A DNA stretch of 64,000 nucleotides, taken from assembly GCA_030512295.1 (NCBI GenBank), contig JAULSR010000001.1, positions 4,177,001 through 4,241,000 on the forward strand. Reading direction: 5' to 3'. Under the pieces are notes generated by a model that saw nothing but the letters and a program-made list of their open reading frames with translations, made no database searches and was not told where the DNA came from. This document shows, one piece after another, positions 22,401 to 34,854 of this stretch (the first letter of the stretch is position 1; every line of letters begins with the position of its first letter). Both the position numbers and the translations under genes were made by a program. This DNA comes from Bombardia bombarda. Lineage: Eukaryota > Ascomycota > Sordariomycetes > Sordariales > Lasiosphaeriaceae.

Positions 22401-25400
22401 GGAAGTGGCTGCAGCCTCTGCGGATCGACAACGGCCAAGACTCGATTGCTATCGTCCACGTCGATTTCCGAGCAGCTGTGACAAGCTACGGGAACCCTGA
22501 AGGAGGCCTAGCTCGGCGACCTGACAGTGAGCACCAGGCTCTCTGACTCTCATGATACCAGGCCCTTGTCTTGGCAGCGAAGACTTTAGAATTTTCTCCG
22601 TCACCGGCCACTAAGTCTAACTAATTTCTCTGTCGACGACAAGTATAGCCCACAGATCGGCTTGGTTAAGACAACCCGCCTCCAAAGCAGCCGTTGTCCG
22701 GTATCAACCAAAAACAGGAATTTTCACTACGACTTTTGCGAAGATGCTTGTTTGGCGTGGGGTAACAAGAGAACCAGCGTGTCCTGGCAGAATCCCCCAT
22801 GGCTCAAATTTGTGTATATGAGAGTCGTGGCTTTCTGAGACTGGCTACCGCCTGGTCACTTGACCTTCCTAAGCTCACCCTAAAAGAGCTTAGAGAGTTC
22901 ATCCCGCAAGACGATTCTAATTGCACCCAAGAACCGCTCGTATTAGGCCTTACCAAAATATATCCACAGTAAGCTGAAGATAACCTCATCCCGCTCCCGT
23001 TTCGTCCAGGAGACGTTCAGCCACACGGAGACTTCGTGGAATTCAAGTGCTTTGGCCTTGAGATACGAATCATCTCAGAAACGAGGAAATATGCTACCAA
23101 AAATACACCACACTAAACCAAATACACCCTTGCTTTCGTTGAGGGGAAGTCTTGTTTCCGATTGTCGATCACGAACAAGGGTTCAGACAGTGTCCAGGTT
23201 CTCTCCTCCCTCCTTTTCTTTTTTCGGTGCACGTGGAGGGGACAAGCGGCTTTGGCATCCACCCCCGTCTAACAGAAAACGGCAAACGCCGTAATCTTCT
23301 GGACCATGTCACCTTATCCGAGTTGTCAACTCAATGACTCGGCGGAGAGTACAACTCATCGTTTCTTCATCTCGTACATTTTATGTCCGCTTCAACTGCT
23401 GTCAAATGACAGCACCGAGAGTACAGCTTCGCCCGAGTCTTGTGGAGGATAATTGGCAATAATAGAAGCCGTGAAGAAAGAATAGCCAGCCAACCTTGAG
23501 TATCAGACAGCTGACCTCGACATGAAGGTTGCCCGCATCATCTTCCTGTGTCGATGGAAATGAGATGCATTGGACTTGAGCCTCACACCTTAGGAAGGCA
23601 AAGTTATGCATAGCACTCAGCTCAACTCACCACACAGTCATGGCGTTCGCATGCGCCTCGGTTCACAAATCCCGATACCGCGTGGATCCGTCAATCGGAC
23701 GCATGTGTGATAGGATCCACATACGCCTAGTCTTGTGTAGAATCACTTCCATTGGGAAGTAACAGTCAGATTGTTGGCCTTCATTCCATCGATGATACAA
23801 CTCCAGAATACAGAGTCCTACAACGCGAGGAAATGCACATGTGCCGACCGTCAACCACAGTCACTGCTTCTTGGACCTGGTTAGTCTCAAAATGGTGGGA
23901 TATTAATATGTTTCTCACCCTCCCTGTCTTCTGCCAGTTTGTCAGCCCGGCAGATCAGGATATGGGAACACTCAATGTCTCTGTTCCCTCGAGGCAGCAG
24001 GCTGGCAGTCGGTCAAAAATTCTCGACTGTGTGCTCACACCGGTGATCTTCACTGAAGAGAAGCATGCCTATCGAAACAACTCTCCCGCTTCGTGCAAAA
24101 CGGCCAAAAGCCAATGTTCCCCATCCCGGTTTTTGCTGGGGTGCTCCCAAACCCCGAGGGCTTGATGACCTGCGGATGGAAAGCCTGTCACAAAATTAAG
24201 AGACATGTCTTGTTCCGTTGTGCCCAAATTAGGACCAATACCATGGCACGCTCTCCATCTCGGGAATGAGAATGCCACGCTTCGTTTTCTGGGCACACAT
24301 GTACATTGAGCACACACTCAAGGCCGTTATGTACAAGTCCCTGCGTTTCGATCAAGGTGCTCTGAAAGGAGTAATCTTGAGAGAACAAGGATCCTGGGTT
24401 GGGAGTTTAAACACTTGCATGGGGACGAATGCACAGCGGTTATGTGCTTGGCGTCTCTGAGACCTAGCCAATCACAATTAACTGTGCTAGAGGCAATAGG
24501 AAAAGACAGCGCCTTGTGGGTGTTTCAGCTCTTTGGGAGGGGGGAGGGAGTTTTGACATCTTCCTCTCCAGAAGATCCCCAGACTTTAGACCTACACAGG
24601 TAATACTCAAAGCCTGCGGTATACCTGGATTAAGACTTTACCAATGGGGTCAAGGTGGTACTTAGTCGTCCAGCCATTGAAATGGGTGGCAGAGTTCTTC
24701 TCAGCTGTTTCTGTTTACTTACCTATAGCTAACTTGCTTACGAACAGCTCAGCGAGATACATCACGGAGAGCAAGAAAGATGGTTGCTCAGGGGGTTTCA
24801 ATAGCGAAGTAGAGGCGTAGGCGGATGTACTTTTGCCTGCCGTTCGGGTTTGGCTTTATCTTCCCGCGCCAGTTTTGGTCGGATGTGGTACGAAGCTGCC
24901 CTGCAATCAGCCCAATCAACGCGAACCACGTCTTCAAGCCCACACCGCGCAAGCCCATCCTGATTGATGAGGGTGCTGAGAGGGGTGGGTTTGTTGGCGG
25001 CTGCCATGATGAGGTGCTCGCTGTTTGTTGAGAAAGCGAGCTGACCTCAAGATGATCATTCTCGTCATCTGCGCACCACCAACCGATCCAGACCCCAGTT
25101 TCAGTGGATGGGTTCCCTTTTGTGTCGATATTTCGACCAGTACTGACTTGTTATAGTAACCCATTTTAGTCGAGTATCCGGTATCCGTACGTACACTACA
25201 CAGTAGGTATCGTGTTTTCCCTCATCTCAGCCCTTTTCTACGACTCAAGGCCAAACCCATGGGCGTCAGACGGGAGCATGCAAATCATGGGCGCTGTGAC
25301 TTTCTCACATCCCTTCCTCAACCCTCCTATTCGTCGGACGGAGCTGCATGTGCGGACCGTTTTCCGCCTTACATGATGGCCAGGATCGAAGCGGTGGAGT

Positions 25401-26400
25401 GGGTGCGCGAGTGGCACACGCAAGAAGAGGTGGAGTGGAGCGACGGCATAGTGAGAACATTCACGCTCACTACAGCACTGTACTGTCTGCCCTTGGAAAT
25501 ATTGCAAGTGCTTTTCCTTTTTTTGCAAAACCCAGACTACCCAAGGTCACCGGGCAACCAATGAGACGCGTCGAACGGATACTTTCAGCTGCACGACATA
25601 CACCGTACCAGCCTTTCTCAGCATCTTGAGTCTAAATCCTATTTTCTTGGTGTCTTTTCCCGTGGGGGGTTTTATCCTACCCAGCGCAGACGCGCTTATC
25701 AATATCGATGATGATGACTGGGCCGCCAGCGCGTTTACAGTCCAACGTTCACAACTTCTGCTTATTAGCATACACAGTATGCGTACTGGTCACAAATGCT
25801 GAACTCCAGGGCCAGCAGCTTGTTGTGATGGTGATGGTTATTCATGGATGCAACATCAAAGATTGCGATTCGGGTACACCCACCGGGAAGCGGTTTCACA
25901 CTGTGGACTTCCGGAGCAGGTTTAGCTCTCTCCTCACACCGCTACTTCGTGCACTATCTAAAGCAACGCCCCCCTCCCTCCCTGCTCCTTCTTCCTCCCT
26001 TCGCCCCCCCTCCCCCCGGCCCGAAGCTTGGTCGTACCGCAACTGTGGAGAAGGATGCGCTTGATAACCGCACGTCGTCGGCGACACCCCTGAAAGACAT
26101 CAATAGAATCGCTTGATGCTCTGCTGGGCGCCAATGATTTGCCGCAGGGCATGGGGAATCTACCAGGGTTTCATCATCGCCTCTTTTCTTTCCCTACCCT
26201 GAGAGAATGTTTATCACACCTCCCTCTCGGGGATTCCCCTATGGCGCCCCTATGGGTGGTGGTCCATCCATTGATCATGGTTTTTGCTCCCTTCGATCAT
26301 CATCCACGAACGTGCTCCTCTTCAACACGGCACAGGGTTGCAACTTTGCAAGCCTCTTTTCCACATCAATTCTGAGGCGGCTGGGCAGTGAATAATAGTA
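16401..26400. other. 10-kb gene-free span upstream of stuA
   Basis: I find no reading frame with coding character, no splice-linked exons and no recognised domain on either strand. The longest frames (about 250 codons, overlapping head-on near 20.3-21.0 kb) begin at GTG, not ATG, and encode nothing recognisable. The span holds scattered GGTACC and TACCTAGGTA palindromes (notably 18040-18345 and 20840-20860) and a TGTGG tandem near 20520-20545. No tRNA A/B-box pair or 5S rRNA-like sequence was seen. Confidence 0.5.
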
Positions 26401-28157
26401 TCATGGCCCCTGGTAAAAAAATAAAAAAAAAGGGGGGGGCGATGATATGATGTTGTGGTGCCAATCGAGTCAGTATTCGCCGTACAAAATGTGTTATTAT
26501 TGATACGTTATGTTGTGAAGCAATATCGATACATATTCGATATTTTGTTGTTGTCTTAGCACATAATCTAACCGTCAGCAGTGCGCTACGGAGAGAATAT
26601 GACTTTGTGCTCGCCGCTGGTGTGCTTGTGCTTTGCTTGTGCTGTGGCTACCGTCATCACACTCGGTATTTTCCTTCCCCGCTCCCGCCCCTATCCCGCC
26701 GTTCAATACTCTTAAGTAGGCCCCGGCGAGACCCCGGTCACAGACAGCAAGACCTGGGTAACTCTGGATAGATATTGAACTTGGATCCGGTCAGAAAACC
26801 GAGAGTAGACAAACCACGAGGCAGATACTACCACAGTATCTTTGATATTTACCTCTTCGCATGGGCTTTGAACGCATGAACGACTTGTTTATTGGCACAT
26901 ACTGGTATCTACTTGACAGCCCCCCGGTTTTTCTCTCAACTAAGCCCGGTACAGGTTAATCGAAAGCTAATATTTCTGTCAGTTAAAAGTCCCCTCACTG
27001 GTGGTTAAATCGTGGAGACATTCAGAGAACAAAAGTGGTCATCTAAGTGGGTCTACCACCGAAAATACCGTTTGTGTTTCTTTTCTTTTCTTTTCTTTTC
27101 TTTTTGCTTTTGATTTTGCTATTGCTGTCAACTGCTTCTTTTTTTGCTATGATTTGTTTTTTCCTTGCTACGAGTCTTTTCCATCCCATTAACTACATGA
27201 CACTACACCCACTCATCCTTGTCGAGATGGCGGCGCTTGAGAGGGCTGGGCTGGCTGGCTGGCTCGATGAAGCCCACTTTTATGCCAGCGCGGGCACTTG
27301 GGGCGGGGCGTCGGGAAGACTGCGTCACTTAACACCACACCCACACACACTCACTCACACTTAGCCTCCGGGGACTCCATGTAGGTATCATGTATGGAAG
27401 ATCTCTGCTTAATTACTACTGTCATTTTTATTTTTCTATCACGGTTTCCATCTACTACCACAGCACTTATCAGGGAGGGTAGAGTAGAAGGGGGGGAAAG
27501 ATGCCTGTCTATCTGCCTGCCTTGCGCCGTCTCGCGTCCGCCTTTCCCGATGCGCTGTCCTACATTAGCCTACATGAATTGTACATTGAATACGACTCTA
27601 ACTACTGGTCCTTGTGCAGAGAAGACAGAGGAACTCGCATCTTCCTCCTCCCAGAGCCTCTTGCCGATGCTGCATCCTATATCCAACTGGGACTGATGTG
27701 TATGTGTGTTTGCTGTCTGGGCGGTCCCCTGACACTGACTGACAGAGGCATAGATGTAGTGCATGGATTCATTGACAATTCATAAAGTTTTGACATCTAC
27801 TTGCGTTCAGTTGAGGTTCAACTAACTGAAGTATTGTATAGCAATACATTGATCCCTGAGTAGGCGTTAACTAATGGTCAGTGAGTTAGTTATATACGAC
27901 CCCTAACCGGTATTCTTTCTCTCCTCTCTTCCATGCCGGCATCCTATCCCATCCCTCCCATCTCATGTCATGCCCGCCGCCCCACGAGAATGATACTACA
28001 TCATCTTGACTCCGATCCAGCAGAAACCCGTTCGGTCTGGATCCAAGTTGTTGGCTTGTCCCGCCGGATCCTCCAATGCAAGGCAGCCCAGGCATGTACA
28101 TTACATACACAGACGAGGTACGCTCCAAGCAAGCTCTGCAGTGCAGCAACAGCAACA

Positions 28158-28160
28158 GCA

Positions 28161-28191
<31 letters not shown>

Positions 28192-28222
28192 TATACACAC
28201 ACACATATACACACACACACAT
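28158..28222. repeat. (CA)n-rich microsatellite
   Basis: An interrupted CA/TA dinucleotide tract of about 60 bp, preceded by CAGCAA units. Confidence 0.9.
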
Positions 28223-28416
28223 AGCGTGCTGCCTGTGCGAGCAGGCAGACATGGCTGCTGCTCCTGCTGTTGCATGGAACATGTCCCCGGAAAGCGAGGC
28301 CTGCCTGCCTGCTCTTGGCTATGCTAAGTGCTTTCTCTCGCCTTTCAGTGTTAGGGATAGATTACAGTAATTGCATCCTTTTTACCATTCCTTTTCATGC
28401 ATCTCGCACCGCACCC

Positions 28417-28473
28417 ACCGCACCGCACCGCAACCGCAACCGCAACCGCAACCGCAACCACAACGCACGCACA

Positions 28474-28509
<36 letters not shown>

Positions 28510-28525
28510 CACGCATACACCCGCG
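28417..28525. repeat. Compound CCGCAA / CGCA repeat
   Basis: CACCG units lead into about five CCGCAA hexanucleotides, then about ten CGCA tetranucleotides. The alternating purine-pyrimidine pattern is compatible with Z-DNA. Confidence 0.85.
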
Positions 28526-30107
28526 CACGCACGCTGCATCCGGGCCCCGGCTTGCTACAATCTATCCGTACATTTAAACGACGCTAGCGCTACGAGATCT
28601 TTCCCGTCCATCACATCAGGATTGTCGATTCAAAACTCAACCCTTCTTTTGGCTTTGAGATTTCGTTTTTCTCATGGATCATTCCGCAGCTAGACCTAGT
28701 TGGTATTCGTTTCAAAGGGGAGGCCTTGTCTATCTGTTGCTGTTAGACGCACGTATGTACTTGGGGTCAGTGGTAACAGCTCGCTCTTACCAGATAGGTA
28801 ATTATTATGTTTGCTTCCATCCTATCTCTCAGTTCACCACGAAAAGGGGGTTTATTAGTTTCTATTCTGTTTATCTCCGTTTCTCCTCTCGCCACCCCCC
28901 CGGTCATGGATGTTGTTATTTCAGTTTTCGGTATCATCATGGTGTTCCCTTGGTCGGTCCGTCAGTCAGTCAGTCCCGCCGGCGGTGTTTGGTCGCCTTT
29001 GTATTTCTCGCCCCCCTCTTCTCCTCCTTCCTAGCCACCACCCCCGCCTCCCTTTTCATTGGCCAACCTATCATCACCACCATCATCATCGTCATCAACC
29101 AACCTCCCTCGCTCTCCATGTCCCCGTCTGTTCGTCCTATCCCCATCCCACACCTATTGTTTGTCTCCTGCCCCCGCCGCCGGCACCGCCGCTGCCGTCT
29201 GATGTTAGCATTATGCCAAAACACCAATTATTCGGTCATAGGACGTAAGTCCACTATCAAAAAAGAGGTCCAAATCGGCACACAATTGTTGTGCAAACAA
29301 TACCTCCCTGATCGGGATCAAACCCAACCGAGGCAATAAATACAACCCCCCCCTTTTTTCCACACCCTTCCCACCTCCTTCACCCCTCACTCAAAAAAGA
29401 CACACAGACGCGATTTGGTAGCGTATCCGTAGGTAGAAAGCGGGCCGGGGAAGGAGGCTGGGAAGGCCCGCCGTCGTTAGTTAACAATAACAAGACACTA
29501 AGAGTGCGAAGAGAGGGGACTCGCGAACAAGAAGAGTGTCCACACTGGGTGGGCATGCATCATTGCCTATCGGGGCGTGCGTGCGGCGGCCAGGCCAAGC
29601 TCGCAAGGGCTGGCCGGCCGGTTGTGACCTGACCAAGGGGTTTTGTCTGGACCGGGGAGGGGAAAGCAAAAAATAAGAGGCGACCAGGGTAGGGGTAGCC
29701 GATGGCTCGACACGACACGCAAAAGTTCACAAACACAGACAGACAGAAACTTGCACAGTTCTAGCAGCTTGATATGACACTGTACTGTGGTGGTATGGGT
29801 AAATAAAACCTGTGGAGCAGGTATTGACAAGGGGAGCGCCAGGGTTTGACGTGCGCGTACAAGGGTTGGAAAAGATACAAAGCTCGGAAAAACATGGGCT
29901 TCGGCGAAAGCCACAATACCTGACAAGGGGGTTTTATTCTTGCTCGATACCACAGTACACAGAAAACAACAACCAGCGGCGACAACGACGACAAATAACA
30001 ACCAGGATCCCCCCACCAGTCAGGACCTGCCCTTCCTGGGGTTATCGATGTGGCCGATGGGGGTGGAGGATGGCGAATGGATGTGTGTTGTGTGTGGATG
30101 AGATTTG

Positions 30108-30136
30108 ATGGTGGTGGTGGTGGTGGTGGTGGTGGA
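30108..30136 (+). repeat. (GGT)n tract 1
   Basis: About nine GGT trinucleotides on the + strand in non-coding sequence; the first of three such tracts within 1.9 kb. Confidence 0.9.
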
Positions 30137-30233
30137 TTGGGGGGGAGGGAATGGAGAGGAGGGGAAGAACAACAGGGCCAACCAACCAACCCAACCCAGC
30201 CAGGGAGCCATGTCAGAACACTTGCAGGCTAGA

Positions 30234-30265
30234 CCAGGACAGGGGCCAGGACAGGGGCCAGGACA
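30234..30265. repeat. 12-bp minisatellite, CCAGGACAGGGG
   Basis: Two full copies and a partial third copy of a 12-bp unit, close to a CAG/CGG trinucleotide tract at about 30288-30316. Confidence 0.85.
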
Positions 30266-31536
30266 ACAGCAGCTAGTCCCCGGCACAGCAGCAGCAGCAG
30301 CGGCGGCGGCGGCGGCGACAGCAAGCAGCAAGCCTGCCAGCAACACACACACACACACCCACACCCACTACCGGACGCACGTATGATTCGCATAAAACAT
30401 ATGCCTTTTTTGTTATTTCTTTTTATGCTCCTGTCTTTGCTGTTTCTTGTCATGCCTCAGTTGCTCATGTAAACGTGTGTTTGTATGTCTGGTGGCCGTT
30501 ATTACCCGTTTTCCTTTATTCCTTCTGCTGCCAATGTCTTTTTTTTCTTTTTTGATCCCGCACCAGAGACGTGTTCCTCTACACAGTATCATCGTATACC
30601 TGGTAATTGTACATAATGTACGATGTGCGTGGTGTGTGGACATGGTTGCTAGCCTCTCTAGCGTATCGCTGCCGCTAGCCAGGGGGACTGGAGTCAACGA
30701 CTGTTGCGCCTTTTTAGTTTTCAATGTTGTGCGACGACTGACAGTCACCACCGGCAAGGTAGGAATACGTGGTAAAAGTAGCGAGAACATCAAGGAAATA
30801 GTAGGTACCTGACATCTGTTCATATTTGAGATGCTCCCTTGTTCATATGAACCCTGCCGTTTGTTCAATACCTGTGTACAAAGTATATTTTCTCCTTTTA
30901 GGACCTTGTACGCGTGCCTGTTATCTACACTATCCACTAAATACCTGGTCGACTGGTGTAGGTATAAAATGTACCTTGTACGTATATTGGTGACTTCCTA
31001 GCCGCCGTCCGTCCCCTCCTTCCATCTTACCGGAGCGGGCCAGATATGGGCTCTGTCCATTGTGCATGTTTAACCCTACCGGGGCACGGGGAAGGATGGC
31101 CATTATTAGGCGCCATCATCAATGCTCTCCGGCACCACGGTTGGACTGTCTTGAACCAGGTGGGTGGGAGGATGAATATGAACATTTAATCATGAACATG
31201 AGCAACAGCTTTCAACAACAGCACAGCCGAATAAAGGCATTTATCCTCTGCCCCTGGCATATGACAAACAATGCCCACATAGCCACGAGGGGGGCCGCGT
31301 CGAAAAGAAAGAAAATACTCTTGACTCAAGAGAGACACGGAGATGGCATGTGAGGGGGTTCACGTTGAAAGGTTGTTTTCGGAGATTGAAGAAACTCTTG
31401 TTTGTCGGTGGACGAGGATGGTGGCAGACGATCATCGCCTACGGCGTAGTGGAAAGGCACTAAAAGGGCGCTGCTCTGATCCTTCCTGCAACCGCGGCAG
31501 CGACCCATGTTCAGGAATGGCAAGCATGCGGTAGAC

Positions 31537-31565
31537 GGTGGTGGTGGTGGTGGTGGTGGTGGTGG
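31537..31565 (+). repeat. (GGT)n tract 2
   Basis: About nine GGT trinucleotides on the + strand in non-coding sequence. Confidence 0.9.
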
Positions 31566-31967
31566 CACAGCCGCCTGCCTGCCCACCAGACAGACACCCA
31601 GCGAGCCAGCACCCAGCAGCAATAGCAGCTCGAGCTGGTGTCTGCATTTAGAACCTGATCCTTCTGGTCCTCGAGAACCTAGTCAACTGTATCCGTATCT
31701 CACCCGCACTTCACAGGGGTGGTAGATGGGGAGGGGGGAGGCCGGCCACCGAAGCTAATAAGATGGAGGAGGAGGAGGGGTGCTTTCCTTGCTTCCCTGC
31801 TCATCTTAACTCGATGGTCCGAGTCATTGCGTGCTGATATTAGTCGCAGAACCGACCATCGTGAGGCTTGGCGGTGGCACATCTCAGATCCCTCTTTTTA
31901 TTCATGCGTTTTGGTGTGGGAGGGGCAGGGCAACTCTGACCGCCAGAGGCAGAGACGAAGAGGGTAT

Positions 31968-31994
31968 TGGTGGTGGTGGTGGTGGTGGTGGTGG
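31968..31994 (+). repeat. (GGT)n tract 3
   Basis: About nine GGT trinucleotides on the + strand in non-coding sequence. Confidence 0.9.
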
Positions 31995-33690
31995 CCGCCT
32001 ACACTCAGGCCAGGCCGGGGCAAAAGAGGGGGAATGAATGAGAGAAGCGAGCCCCTCTATTTCCCCCATAGTATTCGTAGTGGGTGAGTGGGAGTGAGGT
32101 GGTATGGGAATGGGATAAGATGGGGGGCGGAAAGCACGGAGACAAACATCCATCCATGATGGACGCCGACTGGCCTGGCATGAGCATGACATGGCATGAC
32201 ATGACATAGCAAGCGAACACAAACTAACCACTATTCGTATCTCTCGTCAGGGCATTCGTCCCCCATCCATTCATTCCCCCATCCATTCATTCCCCCATTC
32301 CCCACGGGCTGGTTGGCCTGGGCGCCTGGCCAGGCTGACGGTGACCTGTGTGGAGAGAAAAGGCAGGTCCGTACTGGACCTCCCGGTGGGTATGTGTGTA
32401 GGCATGTGTGTTGTATGCATGAACTAAAATTCATGGGACGGCACGATCAGTAGAGGCTATAATGTGAGAGGGTGCGGGTGCAGGTGCAACAGTGTGCAGA
32501 CATGTTTTCTGAACTTGACTTATTTGGAGCCGTCGTCAAAGATTGATTGACCAAGAAGACCAGCTTCTCCCGCTTCATATCGGCAGTGCATGAACCGCTG
32601 CCAGTTGCTCTCAGCGCAGACCGAGGTCGCAACGGTCCAGATGGGAAGATCTGGCGCAGCGATCTCCCATGCACGTCACACGGCGGGAAGGGGGCGGCGC
32701 CCTATGCAAATGCCTGCCTGCCTGCTGCCTGCCTGCTGCTGCTAATGGTGCTTCTTGGTGCTGGTGCTTGGTGCTGGTAGTGCTGCTGCCTCGCAGAGAG
32801 ACGACTGACTGCTGGGTGCAAAAGAAAGAAAGACTGCGTGACAACGACTGCGATGCTGCTTGCTTGCTTGCATGTCATGTCACTCATTACAGAGGGACTC
32901 GGAATCCAAGCAAAACAAGAAACGTCCAAATCCCCCCGCAGTGAAACTGCATCATATGAACAGACCAAGAGGAAACATGCATCTCGTCCGACTTCAAACA
33001 CCGTGTTCCTCTAAAAATAAGCCAAGTAGGTAGGATCGAGGGCAGAGAAGGTCCAAGCCTTCGGGGTGCATGAAACGGCGAGAGCGACCTGGGGAACCTC
33101 GAGGTCAGGTAGATCCCAGCGTCTGATTTGCACAGATACTTTTGATCATCAGTCGTTCCTTCTTTTTAGTCCAAGGGACAAAGAAAGAATAGACAGACCG
33201 TTTTGAGTTTGGGCTTGAGCTTGTTATGGGGGAAATGGTGGGTGAAATGACGTCCCTCTTGTCTTGGTACCGTCCCTCTCACATGACAACGCGCCATTGG
33301 GGCAGGAGCAACCTGCGACAAAGTCGCCTCGAGTCTCGTAGGACGCGCGCGAGTCGTGCCTGCCTTCTGCCGCCTGTTGTTGTCACACTGGGCAACAGCA
33401 GTGGAGAAGGCAGGAGGAGTCGAGGGCAGTTGAACCTTGAGTTCTTTCATCACTTCTTTCATCGTTATTTTTGGCTTCTAGACCTAGACCCAGACCCAGA
33501 CCAAATACACCCACAATCAAAACTCACATATTGCAACATTTTCATTCCAGTGCACACAAATGTCAACAGAGAGGAGCATTGGGCTCTCGGGCTAGTGCCT
33601 AATCATTTCTCATCAGGCGACTTCTAGGTCGGTTTGTCTCGATTGAAACTCTGAAAGGAAGGGGGCCAGACAAACGATTGACGCTTGACC

Positions 33691-34854
33691 ATGGATTTTT
33701 CGCTCATGTCCAAACTCAAACCCAAACCCCCAACAAAGACGGACCCCAGCAGCTTGGTCCTCGATTATGAAGCAGAAGGAATGGGAGGAGGCCGCGCTTT
33801 CGACCCGTGGAACTCGGTCTCGGCGGGTCACCAGCGTGCCGAGACACGGGGCCCGCCCGGGTGGCGGGAGTCGCGCAACATCAAGATGAACAGCCAGTTC
33901 AAGTCTGGTCACACGGGCGGCAAGCGCATCTCGGACCGCGTGGGCGCCGGCTCGGAAAATTTTGACCAGAAGCATCGCATGCTTGTGCCTAAGGAGGTGC
34001 GCGCCCGCGCCATGAACAGCGTCGCCGACATGCTGCGCAACTCTGGTACCATGCGTCCTTCTGGGCACCCTTCGTCCTTGTCCTCGTCCTCGTCACTGCT
34101 CTCGTATTCTGAACCACCAAATGTGGCATCGTCGTCGTCATCATCAACATCATACAGAGTGGAAAAAGGTCTTAATACCGCCACTACCACTGCTACCACT
34201 GACATAAAGGTGGCTGATTACGACGACGACGACTACAATGACCATGATGACGACACAAACTCGCTTGCCCTTGCCACCACCGAGCAGAAGACAGCTTCGG
34301 ACTTCTCCACCACCTCCTCACGCCACATATTTGACGGGCTGGTCATCTACGTCAACGGCAGCACACACCCGCTGGTATCTGACCACAGGCTAAAGCACCT
34401 TTTCGCGGAGCACGGTGCCCGCATGTCGCTCCACCTAGGCCGCCGAAAGGTCACCCACGTCATCCTGGGGAAGCCGTCCGGCCCGAACGGTGGTGCCGGC
34501 GGCGGACTTGCGGGTACCAAGCTGGACAAGGAGATCCGACGTGTCGGCGGCTGCGGTGTCAAGTACGTCGGTGTCGAGTGGTGAGTACAATTGTCCATGT
34601 CTCTCCTTTCCCCTCGTTCTCTCTCCATCTCTTTACCATCCTTTCCCTCTTGCGCAACCACCCGTGTGTAGACATATATGTGTGTACCATGTATAAATGG
34701 ATACTGTGCGCTAAAACGACCGTCGTTGTTGTCGTCAACCAGGGTCCTAGAGAGCGTCAAGGCCGCCAAGCGGCTGCCCGAAGCCAGGTTCGCCAATCTC
34801 AAAGTCGCCGCCAGGGGTCAACAGAGTGTTCTCAACGCCTTCTCGAAGGCGTGA
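33691..34854 (+). CDS. Small protein with a C-terminal REV1-type BRCT domain (333 aa)
   Basis: Exons 33691-34580 and 34743-34854, with a 162-bp intron (donor GTGAGT, acceptor ACCAG) splitting the Trp codon of the BRCT motif VEWVLES. The ATG at 33691 has a good context (GACCATGG). The N-terminus has basic, REV1-like text (ESRNIKMNSQFKSGHTGG, about 60-77), then a Ser-rich and acidic linker. The BRCT domain spans about residues 213-308 and begins IFDGLVIYVNGSTHPLVSDH, very like the REV1 BRCT (IFxGxxIYVNGxT). The strand KVTHVILG and the final helix WVLESVKAAKRLPE follow. The polymerase domain of REV1 is absent and a stop follows 25 residues after the domain. The tail contains QSVLNAF, a degenerate PCNA-binding (PIP) pattern. 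A role in DNA damage tolerance is inferred from the domain. It is convergent with the acyl-CoA synthetase gene. Confidence 0.88.

Larger units (their letters stand above)
26401..33690. other. 7.3-kb gene-free span rich in microsatellites
   Basis: No gene is supported. Poly-pyrimidine tracts, CA, CGCA and CCGCAA repeats, three GGT tracts, a 12-bp minisatellite and duplicated CCCCCATCCATTCATT units (about 32263-32300) fill it. The strong purine/pyrimidine strand asymmetry is like UTR or long non-coding RNA sequence, but no transcript can be defined from the sequence alone. The end next to 33691 is the BRCT gene promoter. Confidence 0.5.

Noticed and set aside
28674..29339. 221-codon frame in the gene-free span
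   Set aside because: The translation is driven by pyrimidine-rich sequence (Ser/Pro/Leu/Ile runs) and shows no homology that I recognise.
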